Source: Toxoplasma gondii ME49 (lineage: Eukaryota > Apicomplexa > Conoidasida > Eucoccidiorida > Sarcocystidae). From it: a DNA stretch of 64,000 nt. The position numbers and the translations under genes are program-made. How positions within the stretch are numbered: position 1 is the stretch's first letter; the number at the start of each line of letters is the position of its first letter. The notes beneath the pieces are model-generated. The model saw only the letters and a list, made by a program, of their open reading frames with translations. It did no database searches and was not told the DNA's origin. Below, piece after piece: positions 45,501 to 57,535 of the stretch. The stretch covers positions 193,458 to 257,457 of the forward strand of contig NC_031476.1 in the NCBI RefSeq assembly GCF_000006565.2, in the 5' to 3' direction.

Positions 45501-48500
45501 CGCACACTTAAGAAGAGAAGCTGACTCGGGGGACTTGTCACTCCTGCTTCTCAGCGCCAATGCAGATTTTCGCCGTCTGCGGGTGAGGGGGAAAACTGCC
45601 CGAGAGATCAGCCTTGGGCACGAGACAAAAGCTCCCACCGCCTACCCCATCTCGTAGAGTTTTCCAGAAGAAATGGTTTGAATAAGCCATTTTAGGCTGT
45701 CTTTCTCTCGAGTTGTCAGTTCCTGGAAAAGGAAAAGCCACAGCACAATCCTTATTTGTACGTTTGCCCGCTGGAGTCCTTAACAACGTTGATTCACCAT
45801 AAGCATTGAACCAATCTGGTAGAAACGTAGAAGAAAGTAGCTAATCCGCCACGCTAGATGTATGCTGCCGACGGAGTAGCTCTGCGACTTATGATCAGTG
45901 AGGTCAGGGTCTGTATTGAAAAGAACCAATAGTGGCGGCAGGTGTCATCTGACGATCACAACTGTCACTCCCTTCAGCCGCAGAAAGAATCGAAACGAAA
46001 TGCGTTTGTGTTGAGAGTCTGCGCTGTCAAAGCCGGCTGCATCCGTTTTCTTCTCTTTTTTATATATATATGAACAAACAATCACATGTCGCGTTAAACA
46101 CAAAGCAACATACTATATCAGATTCTCTTTTCTCCCGTAGACATGAAGGCATGCATGTACATATGTCCTTTAACAAGGATACAATACAAGTATGCATGCA
46201 CGTACGTGCGTTAGAGCCACTTCAAGATCGGCATGCACAGGATATAAAGGTAGCAAGACAGCCTGCCCTCCTCTGTTCCTCTCTCATCACCAAAAGCGCC
46301 TTGCGAAGAAGCAGAGATTCTCTCTCAAAACCGAGGAGAGAGCAGAATGTCACACCTCAAATTCGTTCACGTTGTGAAAGACACCCAGGCGAGCAGGAAG
46401 AATTTCTCTTTCATGAAAGGCATGAGCTGTGAATTTGTGATTTCTGCTGTCTTCGCCATCCGTGCACACCCTCTAAAAAGCCGTAGGTGTCTGCATCGAG
46501 TCTTGGACAGCCTGTGCATTCGTTTGAGCTGATATGGAAAACAGAAAAAGAACGAACCTCAATCTCCAGTGCCTTGTTTAGCACAGCTATAATGCGCTCC
46601 ACTCTGCTCGTAAAAACCTCTTTCTTTCCAATCGCTAACGACCCTGTCGGAGGCCGGTGAAGCCGGTACAGGCGGACAAGCCGCATGATAAAGAGGACCT
46701 AAAAACAAGTGGCAGAAACGCCACAAACGACCTCGGTAAGACAAGACAAAGTCCAGAAAGAACGGGCCTCCAAGTAGAGGAAAAAACTCTTGAGGCCGAC
46801 TCACACACGTATATCGGTATACATATGTGTATGTGTATACGCGCATGTGCGAATGAGGGATGTCATTTTCTATCTTTAGGTGTCGTTCTTTTTGAGATCG
46901 GTATTTGCGTCCACTTTTGTCCACATACGTGGGTCGTTCTACGAAGAACGAAATGCATGTCTCTTCGTAGCCACAGCGTCAAGAGTGAAGACTGTATTCA
47001 TGACTTCTCACCTACGTTTGTTGGGTCTCCCCTGTCCCACTCAAGATATATATATCTATATATATATATAGATAGAGGGATAGATAGAGAGATAGAGAGA
47101 TAGATAGATAGATACATGTGTATTTATATATGCGCGAGTGTTTTTAGTGGACGTAACTCAAAACTTGCATTGAGTGTCGGTCTCTCCTTTTGTCCGTACA
47201 TTGCCAATGCCTTTGTTGATTTGGATGAAGAAGTCAACAATGCGGATGCCGAACCCGAAGAAAACGAGGAAGAAGTCTATGCAGTTGATGGGGTCGGAGA
47301 AGTAGATCTTCAAGCCGTCGGCGGCAATGCGGAGACAAATTTCAACGATGAAAAGAATCAGAATGATGAAGTCAACAACCTCCAGGATGCGGTCAGCCTG
47401 AAGGAGGCAGAGAAAGACAAAGCACCAAGCGCGGAAACTGAAAAGACATACCTGCTTCCGCTGTTCCTGCAGTTGCTGCGATTTCGTTACGGAATACACG
47501 GATCGGACTCTTGTTGGCCTGGCACCTGTTTAGTAACTGCAAGAACGACTCCTGCATCTGTTACTTTGCGGAGGGGCCGTCCAGTAGTTGTCTTCTCCAC
47601 ACTGATGAAAGCGAGACAAAAACCGTCGCTCTCTCCTATTGGGTGTGTGTGCCCATGAAATCGACATGGTGGTTCGTAAAAACAAGTGTAGAAAGTAGGT
47701 TCGTTTGCTCCTGGTATGCGCGCGAATCTGTACGTGTGTATAAAAAGAGGTTTTGCCGTCTGCATCAAACACGAACCTGGTTAAGGAACGCGGTCTCGTC
47801 GAAGAAAAATTGACAGAGAATCATGCGACACGTGAGATCGACGACCATCCAGCCGAGGAGCATAGTAAAGAACATCTCGAAGCCATTGTAGTTCACAATC
47901 TTCCGCGTCGCCTTTTTGAGTTTCACTAGGACGGGAGAAGGATGAATTTTGTACTGGAACCTGCTCTCGTCCGGAAGTTGCCGGCCACAGCGGCGCAGCA
48001 TGGCGTACCTGAGAGAGAATCCGCAAACAAAAACGACTCAAAGATGCTCTTTCAGCCTTTTACCTGCATGCACGTTCGAGAAGCAGAACTTACCCTGCGT
48101 ACCCCACCGAGACAAGAATGTTCATTCTTCAAACGAATCTCTGCAACCATGCGACCTATACAGACGCCCCCCCCCGTGTGCGTGTATATACCGATGTGTA
48201 TTTGTCGTTGCTTGTTGGGAACAGGGAGTTTCTGGCCATGACTTGTCCCCGTTCTGTAGAAGACTAAGTATGCGTGTCTGCCAGAATCGATCTTCTCCCA
48301 CGAGTCATCCAGAGAATTTTCTATGGCGTATCTCGCGATGGGCTGTTTATGGCTTTTCTCCATTTTTCGGGCATCGACGGCCACTCTGCGTTCAGTCTTA
48401 TTTTCCGCAAGAATACACTTTACCAAATGAGCACACTGAAGAGGAAGCTGAAAAGCTGGTCAATGATGATGACGAGAACGAATGATGTCCAGAGCGTGCC

Positions 48501-49735
48501 ATGTCGGGCAATATTGGCATCCATTGAGAGTATCCTACGAAGCAGCGTCATTTCGAACAGACCGGATACGTCTTCTCTCCCTTCCCTGGATAACTGGAGT
48601 TGTTTTCAGTGTCCTAGGATTATAAAATTCAGAAATGAAAGGTATGTAGGTGGATCGCTATCCGCCCTGCTTCTACAAAATGTAGGTACAAGATTGTAAA
48701 TGGTTCCGGAGGATCTGCCGTAATGGATCACCGCATTCAATCAAAACTCTCCAGTTTACTGGCAAGTAGGTACGTAGGGAGTTAGAGGTATTCTGGTGCT
48801 TCCATGAATGGATTTCCTTGATGTGCTTTACGCCAGTGTCAACGCACATTATCGAATAAGCGAAGGTATGCTTCTGAACAGAACGGTACAATGCTACAAG
48901 CAGCAAAAAAAGGACTAAGGTCTTCGTTTCGACTCTGGACGCCACGTTGCTTCATGCACGTAACGAGGTCACGAAAATCACAGTCGAAACACTCGGAGCC
49001 GGTGACCACAGGAACCAAGTCAGGAGTCTCTCTTTCTAGTCCAACGTCGATTCTAACTCGCGGTCTGTAGTCCCCAAAACAAGCTTGTAACGAATCCTGT
49101 CTGAAAGAGGGTCACGTTTCCACTGCCCCTGCGTCGCGGAGGTTTGTGGGAGACGCACCCTAGTGAAAGAGAACGACAAAAACCGATGCGTTCTGGTTAC
49201 CTTGTCATAGATGCGACCAAACAGAAGAACGAGGAAACGATAATGGCAGTCGCGATGATCTGCAGTCCACACTTGGACGCGACACGGCCGAGATTCTGGG
49301 GGTCCGAATCATCGATCGACATCGCCCAGACGACGAACGCGTCGAGTACAACATTCCACACAACCCTGGTTCAAAAACACAACGCAGATCGAGAACTGAA
49401 TGCTGAACGATGCTTCACACAGAACCTGTCGCGCGAATTTCTAATCGCGGTGCAGCTCTCTGTACACGCCAGTGCAGCAAGTACAGTCGAGGGTGTGGAG
49501 AAGGCAAAGAATCGTACGTCGTTGATATTTCCAAATACACCAAAGATGAGTTTTTTCACTGGACGGCGAAACTGTGTTCAGGATGATACCACCAAACTGT
49601 AACCTGAAGGAGCCGTGTCAGATTTCGCCGTTGACTGGGGCAGTCCTCCAACATCTCAACTCTTAAAGGCCGTCTAAAACCAATGGGCTTTCTCCTCCAT
49701 GTGGAAGGTGTATACAAACATACATATACATTATG

Positions 49736-49777
<42 letters not shown>

Positions 49778-52200
49778 GGTTTATACATCTGTGGGTGTAG
49801 ACTTGTTGTGCTATTGAATATGTTGTTTTTTGTCTGCTTTGAAAGGAGTAGGGCTTGTGATATGGCATTTTGTCCTCTAGCGCGGAAGAGGGAGCGACTC
49901 TTTCACGACTCCAATAAGACCTTGAAAAGGTGCAGAACGTACCCGAGAGCAATCGTAATGAGGATGCGGACGATGTCAAAACAGAAGGCGGTGTCTGCAT
50001 GTATAGGTTGAGAGTCCGGACAGGAAACCTAACCTCCGTGGCGATCCGTATTGGAAACCCTTGCACGCTTGAGTTTCCGCGTCGAACTCTTTCGGCAACA
50101 CGAGTGTCTTGCCATGGTCCATGACGGCATTTTGGTCACCACAGAAACCATGGGGGTAGATTTCTCTCCTACTCCTGATCGCTTTGTGCCGAGTCCGAAA
50201 CTCTTTAACAACTGTTCTCTAGACTGTCGCAGACTCCAGTCTGGTAGTGCTTGCTGACAATGCTTAGGACTCGAGAGGCACCGTGATTTTCCAGCCCCTC
50301 TATTTGCCTCGGAACTTTAGAATCGGGTAACGAGTTCCTTCCACTGGAGGGTAAGTGCACTGAAGTACAAAGTTTCATTCAACTAAGGTACTGGAGAACA
50401 AGAGCGCCGTGTTCACATATGCATTTGTCCAAGGCCGCTTCGATTGCTAGGGCGCTACCCGGAGCGACTACATTCTCCTAGAACCTCCACAAGTGGCGCC
50501 ACGTGCAAAGGTGCAGATACGTGGTGGGTTCTGTAGAGTAAGAAGCAGAAATGGAAATATCAAACCTCTTTTTGGATTCCTTAGAAGCAGGAATCTTTTG
50601 CACTCGCTCCTCATGGGAGCTTGTACGGCTTACCTCCTATACACACTTGGTAGCGAAGTGTCACATGCTGGCATTCATCTGTCGGCTCGACGCATAAAAG
50701 TGATGGAGGCTCGCTTGGATTGCACTGGAGAAGCCAACACACAAAGGGGGGAGAAAGTCCCCACATAGAGAAGCGGCGATAGGAGAAAGTTCATGAAGTC
50801 ATCTCAAGCATCGAATTCTCTGATTGGGTCGCGAGTAAGAAAAGGGGTTCTGTTGAACCATGTGGAAGTCATTGGGAGGATTCTGTAATGTCGCGTGGTC
50901 TTATCTGTTTGTTCTCTGAATTATTTCTTATCCCATTGGGGGAAGCTGCTTCACAGAAGCGTTCACACCTGTAGACCGCATGCCCCAACAACGTAGCTTC
51001 TCTTGCCCTCTTTCAAAGTCTACCTGGAGTTTTCGTCTGTTCTTTGAAAATAAGATGCACAGCTCACTGCGGGTCGCGTGTCTTGCGGCAATGATCCAGC
51101 TGGTGCCATCTGCAACCAGTCTGTGCCGGAGTCGAAGACGACTGGAGTTCCGTCGGTGAGTTTCTGCGTGAACGTGACCGCTCCGTTTGTTTTACACCCA
51201 GCGAAGCAAGTGTGCGTCCGCTCAACAGTTTCTCTGTCTTGCTGCAAGAACTGGAGTCTACCGGTGGTTTCGCGCATGATCTGGTAACAGCGCTCCCACG
51301 CTGTCCTGGCTTCCTTCTGCAGGGGAACATCTTTGCCGGGATAATGGTAGAAATACAGACTCGAGTAAGAGTTCCCTCCAAAGGTCAACAGGCTGCCATC
51401 ATCTTTGGCACAGTTCAAGTCCGGAAAGGCGTACAGGACACAGTCGACTTTGCAGCTCAGCCGTTCGTTACAGTCATCGATCGAGTTGAAGGGAAACAAC
51501 TGGGATAGGAGCTGAAGAAGACAGGACAGACGCGAGGAAAACACATCCTCACGTTCAATTCTGTGTGTCAAAACATTTGGAAGAAGTTCCTTTGGAGGGC
51601 TGCAGTTTTATTTTTCTTTTCCACGTACGCGCTCGCGCAGTTCGAGAAGCGAAGCGTACGAGGAAGGGTCGCCTTTCTGCCCCCATACTTACCTCAGTGG
51701 TGGTAGACGGGCTCGAAGGAATTTTGATGGCTGTGTAAGTGGTAAGCGTTGTCAGAAAGAGCAAGCTAGCAAGGTAATAGAGAAGGTGACAAGTTCGGAC
51801 GAACAGACTTTTGCGTTCGTCTTCAGGCAAGTAGTACTGCGGACCGAGGCGCAGAAAAATATTGCTCGATCGAATGTGAGTACACAAGGAAGGCACGTCA
51901 TTGGGATGCCGAAGATAACTGTAAAACCACATTGTGCGGCGAGAAAACTGACAAACGGAAACAGTGGGGAGTGCCCACAAGGGAGCATGTACTGGTTGAG
52001 ACCTGCACCGCTTTACACCTCTGCACACGGTTCCCGTCGCTGCTTCCTCCAGCAGCCGGTGTGCCTTCGCTGATGTAGCCAGTGACTGATAAGAACAAAC
52101 ATGAACTATCTGTCAAAGCTTGAACCGCAGAGAAGGCTGACGTAGGCTGTACTGTGCGTCGGAGTCCGCTATTTGCATTGTTTCTCTGCGAGCGTGACAT
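39526..52200 (-). CDS. Voltage-sensor-like membrane protein with degenerate cyclic-nucleotide phosphodiesterase domain
   Basis: Minus-strand gene of about 27 exons. N-terminal part: a helix (exon 51836-51693), a Cys-rich loop (51511-51068 and about 50174-50059), more helices (49994-49921, 49603-49560, 49365-49201, 48585-48424), then a voltage-sensor-like S1 (48008-47777), S2-S3 (47397-47200, EICLRI and DPINCIDFF) and S4 (46698-46558, RLVRLYRLHR). Linker exons: 45722-45646, 45419-45356, 45283-45167, 45086-44991, 44813-44742, 44300-44133, 43904-43833, about 43802-43569. Phosphodiesterase domain: 43442-43396 (TWNFDVF), about 43024-42806, 42388-42105, 41767-41680, 41085-41014, 40432-40286, 39922-39806 and a last exon ending at 39526. 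The fold blocks and the nucleotide-clamp Gln (VVQLGLIDGW) are present, but metal ligands are replaced: PFHNSIRS for HNxxH, VVWDYQHPG for HDxxHPG and MNAANYS for HxADxSN. Several phases between 47551 and 47452 and near 43400, the start, and the last acceptor are unresolved. Confidence 0.85.
41948..42076. repeat. Imperfect 75-bp tandem duplication in phosphodiesterase-like intron
   Basis: A block beginning TTTCTCTGTC and ending ACATGCGTTGCTT (41948-42002) recurs as TTTCTCTGTC...ACATGCGTGGCTT (42023-42076) with mismatches. It lies in the intron between exons 42388-42105 and 41767-41680. Confidence 0.75.
42626..42697. repeat. TATATA/TACATA microsatellite in intron
   Basis: Simple sequence in the intron between exons about 43024-42806 and 42388-42105 of the phosphodiesterase-like gene. 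Confidence 0.85.
44024..44074. repeat. 22-bp tandem repeat, two copies and a partial third
   Basis: Unit begins CAGGACGAAAGACAGAAATG at 44024, 44046 and (partial) 44068. It lies in the intron between exons 44300-44133 and 43904-43833. Confidence 0.9.
47043..47119. repeat. TATATA/GATAGA microsatellite in intron
   Basis: (TA)n grading into (GATA)n/(GAGATA)n, in the intron between the S2-S3 and S4 exons of the phosphodiesterase-like gene. Confidence 0.88.
49738..49778. repeat. (TA)n microsatellite in intron
   Basis: Uninterrupted TA run between exons 49994-49921 and 49603-49560. Confidence 0.88.
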
Positions 52201-53944
52201 CCTGCTTTCTACGGCTCACACATTCGTTTTGCGTTGCGGGCCTCTCCATATACCACACCTGCCAGCAGCCCTTTTAGTACACCGGGTTTTGATCGAGATA
52301 GCTTTATGTAACTTGTGACTAGTTACAGTGAGTCATTGCAAGTGGGAATTCGCTTGTACGGAAATGCAATACGGACAAAAAGGCTGTCTTCAGAACGCTC
52401 GAGAGAGAGACATTTGGCAGCAACAGTCTTTCACAAACACTGGAGACGATCCAAACGAGAGGGACATTTATTCTCAGAAGCTAGTCCTATGAGGCGGTTC
52501 TGCCCAAGAGCCCGGGCTTCTTCATCCTGAAACCGGTTTTTAAGCAGAACATCTCGCCGCTGTTAATCAAGCAAGCTCTGGCTAGTAAGTTGGGAGAGGA
52601 TAGACGCGGCTGTGGAGGATTCCCGCGGAATGTTCTAAAGAGCACTGTCATAATGAACAGAGACAGCAAAAAAGCGTTCGACTCTTGGACGCATGCAGCA
52701 GGTCTCCTGCACAGGATATGATTCCTCATGTGAAGACATGCGGCCACAGCTAGCAAAAAGAGAGGATTGATCGGCAACGACTTTGCCAACCCCCCCAGGA
52801 GAAGTGCGGGAAAACACCGCTTCGGGTAGCTTTTTTCTGCTTGCACTACGACCAGCAGAATCAAGAGGGCACCTAAAACAGTGTGGCCGCTACCGAGCTG
52901 CTGGCAACCAACAATGTAGCACAGAATTAGTGGCCGAGAACAGAGGAAAAGTTACGCAAACTGATTGACAACTTAGGAAACAGCTTGAATTTCTTTATCG
53001 CCGGTACCGCTTACCTAAGTCACAGTCACCCCGGCGCGGATGCGTGGTGGTACAATATGTACTACTGCACTGGTGCCCATCCTCACTGCTGAACCCGGGC
53101 AACCTTATAACGTTGGCTTTAAGAGTATAAACGTTGCAGACTTCGCGAGAGAATATAGCTTATTCGCGGATCCAAAATCAGAAACACTTTTGTGCGCTTA
53201 CCTGCGCCCTGAAAAAATACGGGAATTGAGGAATACCGCAGAAGCCGCGCATGCTTTCCCTTGCCCTGGCTGAAAATGGAAATGCTTGAGCAAAATCCGG
53301 GGTCTATCAAAAAAGAGGAACAAGCAATGGCTGTGCTCGGAGGAAAGAATGCACACAGCTTTTCTTTGATGTGGTAGTTCACTTGTGTTAACCCAGAGAC
53401 ATAACAGAGGGAAAAGCAATAGGTAACCGGGACACTGTGAACGGTAGCCTCGCTGAAACAATTCTTGGTGAACTGCTCAGAGTCTTGTGGTCAGGTATCC
53501 GTCACTTTGGGCTATGTTTCGACAGCCACAGTTGAGTGAATTCCCCACTTGCAAAGGTCTAAAGTAATTCAAGAGCCGAAGCGACGAAGACAGACAAGCA
53601 TATGCGTTTCATGCCCTCAACTCTCTTTCGCGCCGGGTCGAGCAATCTTAAGATAAGCACACGGGACGGATATAAAGGTATCCTATACGTTTTTGCCAGG
53701 AGATACGTCGGGCATAACTGGGACTTCTGACTTAACAGAAGTCACAGGGAAGGAAGCAAGCCTAGCATCACTGTTTCACAGCAAGTCCCTACTCCGTTAG
53801 TCTGCCTGTCACCACAGTTCTTCAGCTGGCCGATTGAGATAAAGTCAGTTGTGCGTATTTGTAATGAAGATCGACCTCTTAAAAGTGGAGTGTAACTGGC
53901 GTTGCCACTGGTAAAGTGGGAATTCCTACGGATTCTTTCCGCAT
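52201..53944. other. Region upstream of phosphodiesterase-like gene
   Basis: Probably promoter and leader of the phosphodiesterase-like gene. A hydrophobic minus-strand frame at 52487-52864 was considered as an upstream exon, but no phase-matched splice partner was found. Nothing else is supported. Confidence 0.4.
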
Positions 53945-54319
53945 TTAACCTTCGCTTCTCGGCTGTGTGTGCCTGTTCATGTCGCACATTGGCGAGATGC
54001 CAGAAGAGCGCGCCATTGATATTTGTGGCTGCTGTAAGATGATCTGCTGGTTTCCCCAAGTGCATAGAGAAGCTTTTGAATCAACTTCCTCCTGGCGATA
54101 TTTCTCGAGTAGCAAGGACGGGGACACATTCACGACGCCGGTGCATGCGGCACACCATTTCGCTGCCTCTCCATTCTCTAATGCTTCTTCCTGGCAAATC
54201 ATAACGTAACCATGTAGCTTGCAAAATTTCCTTGCATCCACCACTGCGTCGCCGGCGACCCGTCTACTACCACAGCAAAGGATCAGAAATGCCACTGCGA
54301 AAGTATCTGTAGTAGCCAT
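53945..54319 (-). CDS. Possible small secreted Cys-containing protein
   Basis: Open frame of about 124 residues from the ATG at 54319. The start (MATTDTFAVAFLILCCG) reads as a signal peptide with a likely cleavage near SRRVAG. The mature part carries spaced cysteines (FCKLHGYVMICQ, KWCAACTG, SLCTWG, PMCDM). No family is recognised. It lies between the cytochrome c gene and the phosphodiesterase-like gene on the same strand. It could instead be a first exon of a larger gene, or a chance frame; the 3' half looks less protein-like than the 5' half. Confidence 0.35.
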   Translation of the reverse strand: MATTDTFAVAFLILCCGSRRVAGDAVVDARKFCKLHGYVMICQEEALENGEAAKWCAACTGVVNVSPSLLLEKYRQEEVDSKASLCTWGNQQIILQQPQISMARSSGISPMCDMNRHTQPRSEG

Positions 54320-54788
54320 CTGTATGTCTACGCACTTGGGGTCACCCACGCAAGCTGAGCCTTGTGTGAACTTGCAGTTGCGTGGGAGCTTTCCGGCTTC
54401 CACAGAACAGTTGTGAATCAGGTAAGTTCTCCAGAGGCGTTTCGGTCTCTCTCAGGCGACAGCCGTCTTCGCACCGTCATCAGTTGTTGGTGGCTTGCTG
54501 CTTTCCTTATTAGCTAGGATCGAGTGATCGCTTTTGGGGCTCTAAAGCGTGAAAGGAAAGCACAGGATGCTGCGACAAATGCGAGCGCCTCTCGCTGGCC
54601 TTACTGCCGCGAGACAGAAAACATCACAACCTAGGAAAAAAACGGGACGATGCACCTCATATTTCCCTAGAAATGCTCACGCAAGACAGATGCAATTGAC
54701 ACACGCTTTTTGCACGCTCGTCAGAGTCGTTGCCCTGAACGAGAATTCTTGTTCATTTGCACCGCCGCAGGTACTGCCAACCACCCTA

Positions 54789-55780
54789 TTACGAATCCTT
54801 TTCCGAGGACATGATGTCAAGGATCTTCTTGCCATTTGGATGGTTCCAAGTTAACGTTTTGAGGTAGTGAATGATGTCAACTCGATCCTGGAAGTTGGCA
54901 ATTCCAAAGAAGTTCATGCCGACTACACCATTGATGAACATCTTGGGGTTTTTCATGTACCTGCATCCAAGCAAAATAAAACCGACCAACACAATTTCGT
55001 TAACAAGGCAAATTACCTTTTGTTCCCATGTCCTCCTCAATCGACACCGTGTAGCAGCGAAACTACAAAAAGACGAGCCCGATGGAGCATTTGCGTTCAG
55101 GAAACGCCCATAGTTCGATGAATCCTCTGCGCGGTGGTTAGTTTCAGTCCTCCACGCCATGACCGTCATACGCTGCGACTTCGTTCCACTGCAACTGACA
55201 AAGCAGCCGCGGCAATTCCATGCTGAAACAGTTTCCACTGAAGTTGCGGCTGCATCCCAAACTGCGGAATTTCCCGACAGGAACCGGCAGGAAATGCTGC
55301 AAATCCACTGCCTGAAATTCTCTCGCTCTGAACGGGACAAAAAAATAGCTGGGCAGACCGTCGCTTTGCTGCCACGGACAACTTGGCGTAAAAACGACTT
55401 TTTTGAGGCTCTTTTGCCCACGCATAAGACAAGGGTTGCGCGACAGAAAGTGCTCATTACCTCATGAGGTTCGCATCATTCCACACGACGCCGGAATCGA
55501 GGATATGGGAGCTGATGGGCGAACACGAGGAGTCTTTCTCGACCCCGGCTGTCCTCATGTAGACATTCCAGAGAGTGGGTCCCCACGAAGTATTACCGGC
55601 GATCAAATGTCTGCCGTCAGGAAAGATCGAGTGGCACTGAGCGCAGTGTTTCTTGAACAGTTTCGCTCCGCGGACGGCGTCTCCGGGCGGCGCGACGAAT
55701 CCATCAGAAACCTCGTCGTCCTCCACAAAGCGCGACGGCCGGACAGTTTTGCCATTTGAGGAGCCAGGTTTCTGCGCCAT
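54789..55780 (-). CDS. Divergent cytochrome c
   Basis: c-type cytochrome, expected in the mitochondrial intermembrane space as electron carrier between complexes III and IV. Two exons, 55780-55461 and 54960-54789, join in phase (AG|G at Arg107) to give 163 residues, versus about 105-115 for ordinary cytochrome c. Heme-binding CAQCH is at Cys46, Cys49 and His50; the axial Met is most likely Met122 in NGVVGMNFFG; the C-terminal helix DRVDIIHYLKTL is typical. Odd points: a 30-residue N-terminal extension, a C-terminal extension after the last helix, replacement of the usual TGPNLxGxxGR by SWGPTLWNVYMRTAG, a longer loop before the GVVW block, and loss of the PGTKM signature. Probably a paralogue rather than the main respiratory cytochrome c. 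Confidence 0.88.
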
Positions 55781-57494
55781 GGCTGTATGCTGGGGTACAA
55801 ATGCTAAAACGCGACTAAATCCAGCTGTTCCTGGTAAATGGTCTGCAGGGGGGTCCTCACCGGACACACAAGCGGGAGATACGGAAAGCTATGTACGTTC
55901 AACGGACACAAACGCTGCGTCAGAGCGCGGTTTCAAAACTCTCTGGAGCGCTTTTTCTTCGTTTTAAGCGGAGAGGGTTGAAACAGGTATCTGTTTCATC
56001 GGGGATGCCGCTGGATTGCGAGGTACGTTTCGCGCAAGCTTGCAATTCGCAGAACGGAGTTCAGTACCTGAAAATGAAGGGTACGGCGACTGGAAGTCCT
56101 CGTCCCCCGGCAAAGCTCTCAAATCACTGGAAACGCTGTTCGCGTCAACACAGGAGACAAACAAACCACACAAAGGAATGACAATCACCCGCAAGTAGGT
56201 GTCGAGAAGAGCGATCGGTGGCAGCTGAGGAACAGCCGTACCAAGCTGGTGCGACAGCGAGGGGTGATTGGCGTCCCCGTCCGTGTGTCTTACCGAGGTT
56301 TTCGTTTACCGGATCCAAGTTCTACTGCGTCCGCACAGCATAGTTAAGACGACAGTTGGGGAATTATAACCAACTGCACACCATGTATTATGATAACAAA
56401 GAGAACTAGGGCAATCTGGGGTTTTTCTTTGTAGGCCGATTTTGGAGGAGCTGCGAGGGGAAAGCTCGAGCGAATGCCCCACCACCGCAATACTTAGCGG
56501 AGAGAACTGCGCAGGAAATCCAGGTACCTTTGAAACTGTCGCAAACTCTAAACTACCTGTGCGGGAAAAAATCTGCGAACAAAGATGCGTCGGGCAGCGG
56601 TATGGACCATACTGTAGATCCGCGGCTTCGATACTGCAGAACGCTCCGAAGCGAAACGCACGTGATGCACACACTGTCCTTTTTCGAGTTGAGAAAGCAT
56701 GTTGGTCACTGGTAGGTGTTCACTGTTCGAAGAGCCTGACTCAAAAACGTGAAGTCGAGAAGGGGAAGTGCAGCAGGCATCACCGATTGACCACTGCGAG
56801 CCGTGGATTTTTTCGCGTCCGCGTGGCAACCCAAATTCGTCTTTACCCACTGGGCAAAATTGAAGTGATCTGCACTCTGTTTGTCTACCGGATGCACGAT
56901 GTAAAAGGTAATTTCTGCTTATGTTTTCTGTCGACACAGAGAGATACGAACCGTCTGGGATGGCGAAGGGCCGTAGCTTCAACAGCTACATCCCAGATGC
57001 TTGCCGGCGTTCAAGAGTTCTACTTTACACGTCAGATTGCTTCTGTCCGAATGCAGTCCATATAGACGGAGCATTCAGTCAAAACATTCCCGGTGTTAAT
57101 CACATCTGAGCCAATTTGTCTGAGCGTAGTCTACTGCCTCAGGGGCAATTCGAAAGAAAACTGCACTTCCAAACTTCCTCCCGTGGCGCCTTTCACTTAA
57201 TGAACATCTGCAGCACGGCTTTCCACTTTCAGTATGCACCCGAAAGCTCGCTGGCGTAGATCCATCTAAGGTGGTACCTCTAAAGACCTCACTATTGTAC
57301 TAGAAGATCTTCCATAGTGTACCTCTGCGTTTACCCAGAGTTTCACAGCTTGCGTCGAAAGACTCAAGATAGAGAACCTCGTGGCAGTATCCACGTGCTA
57401 TCCCCGAAAAGAGAGTGCTGACGACTGTCGCTGAGCCTGGTCAACCAGCAACTCCAGGAGAGGTCCACATACACAGAAGTACTTTCGTTACTTC

Positions 57495-57535
<41 letters not shown>

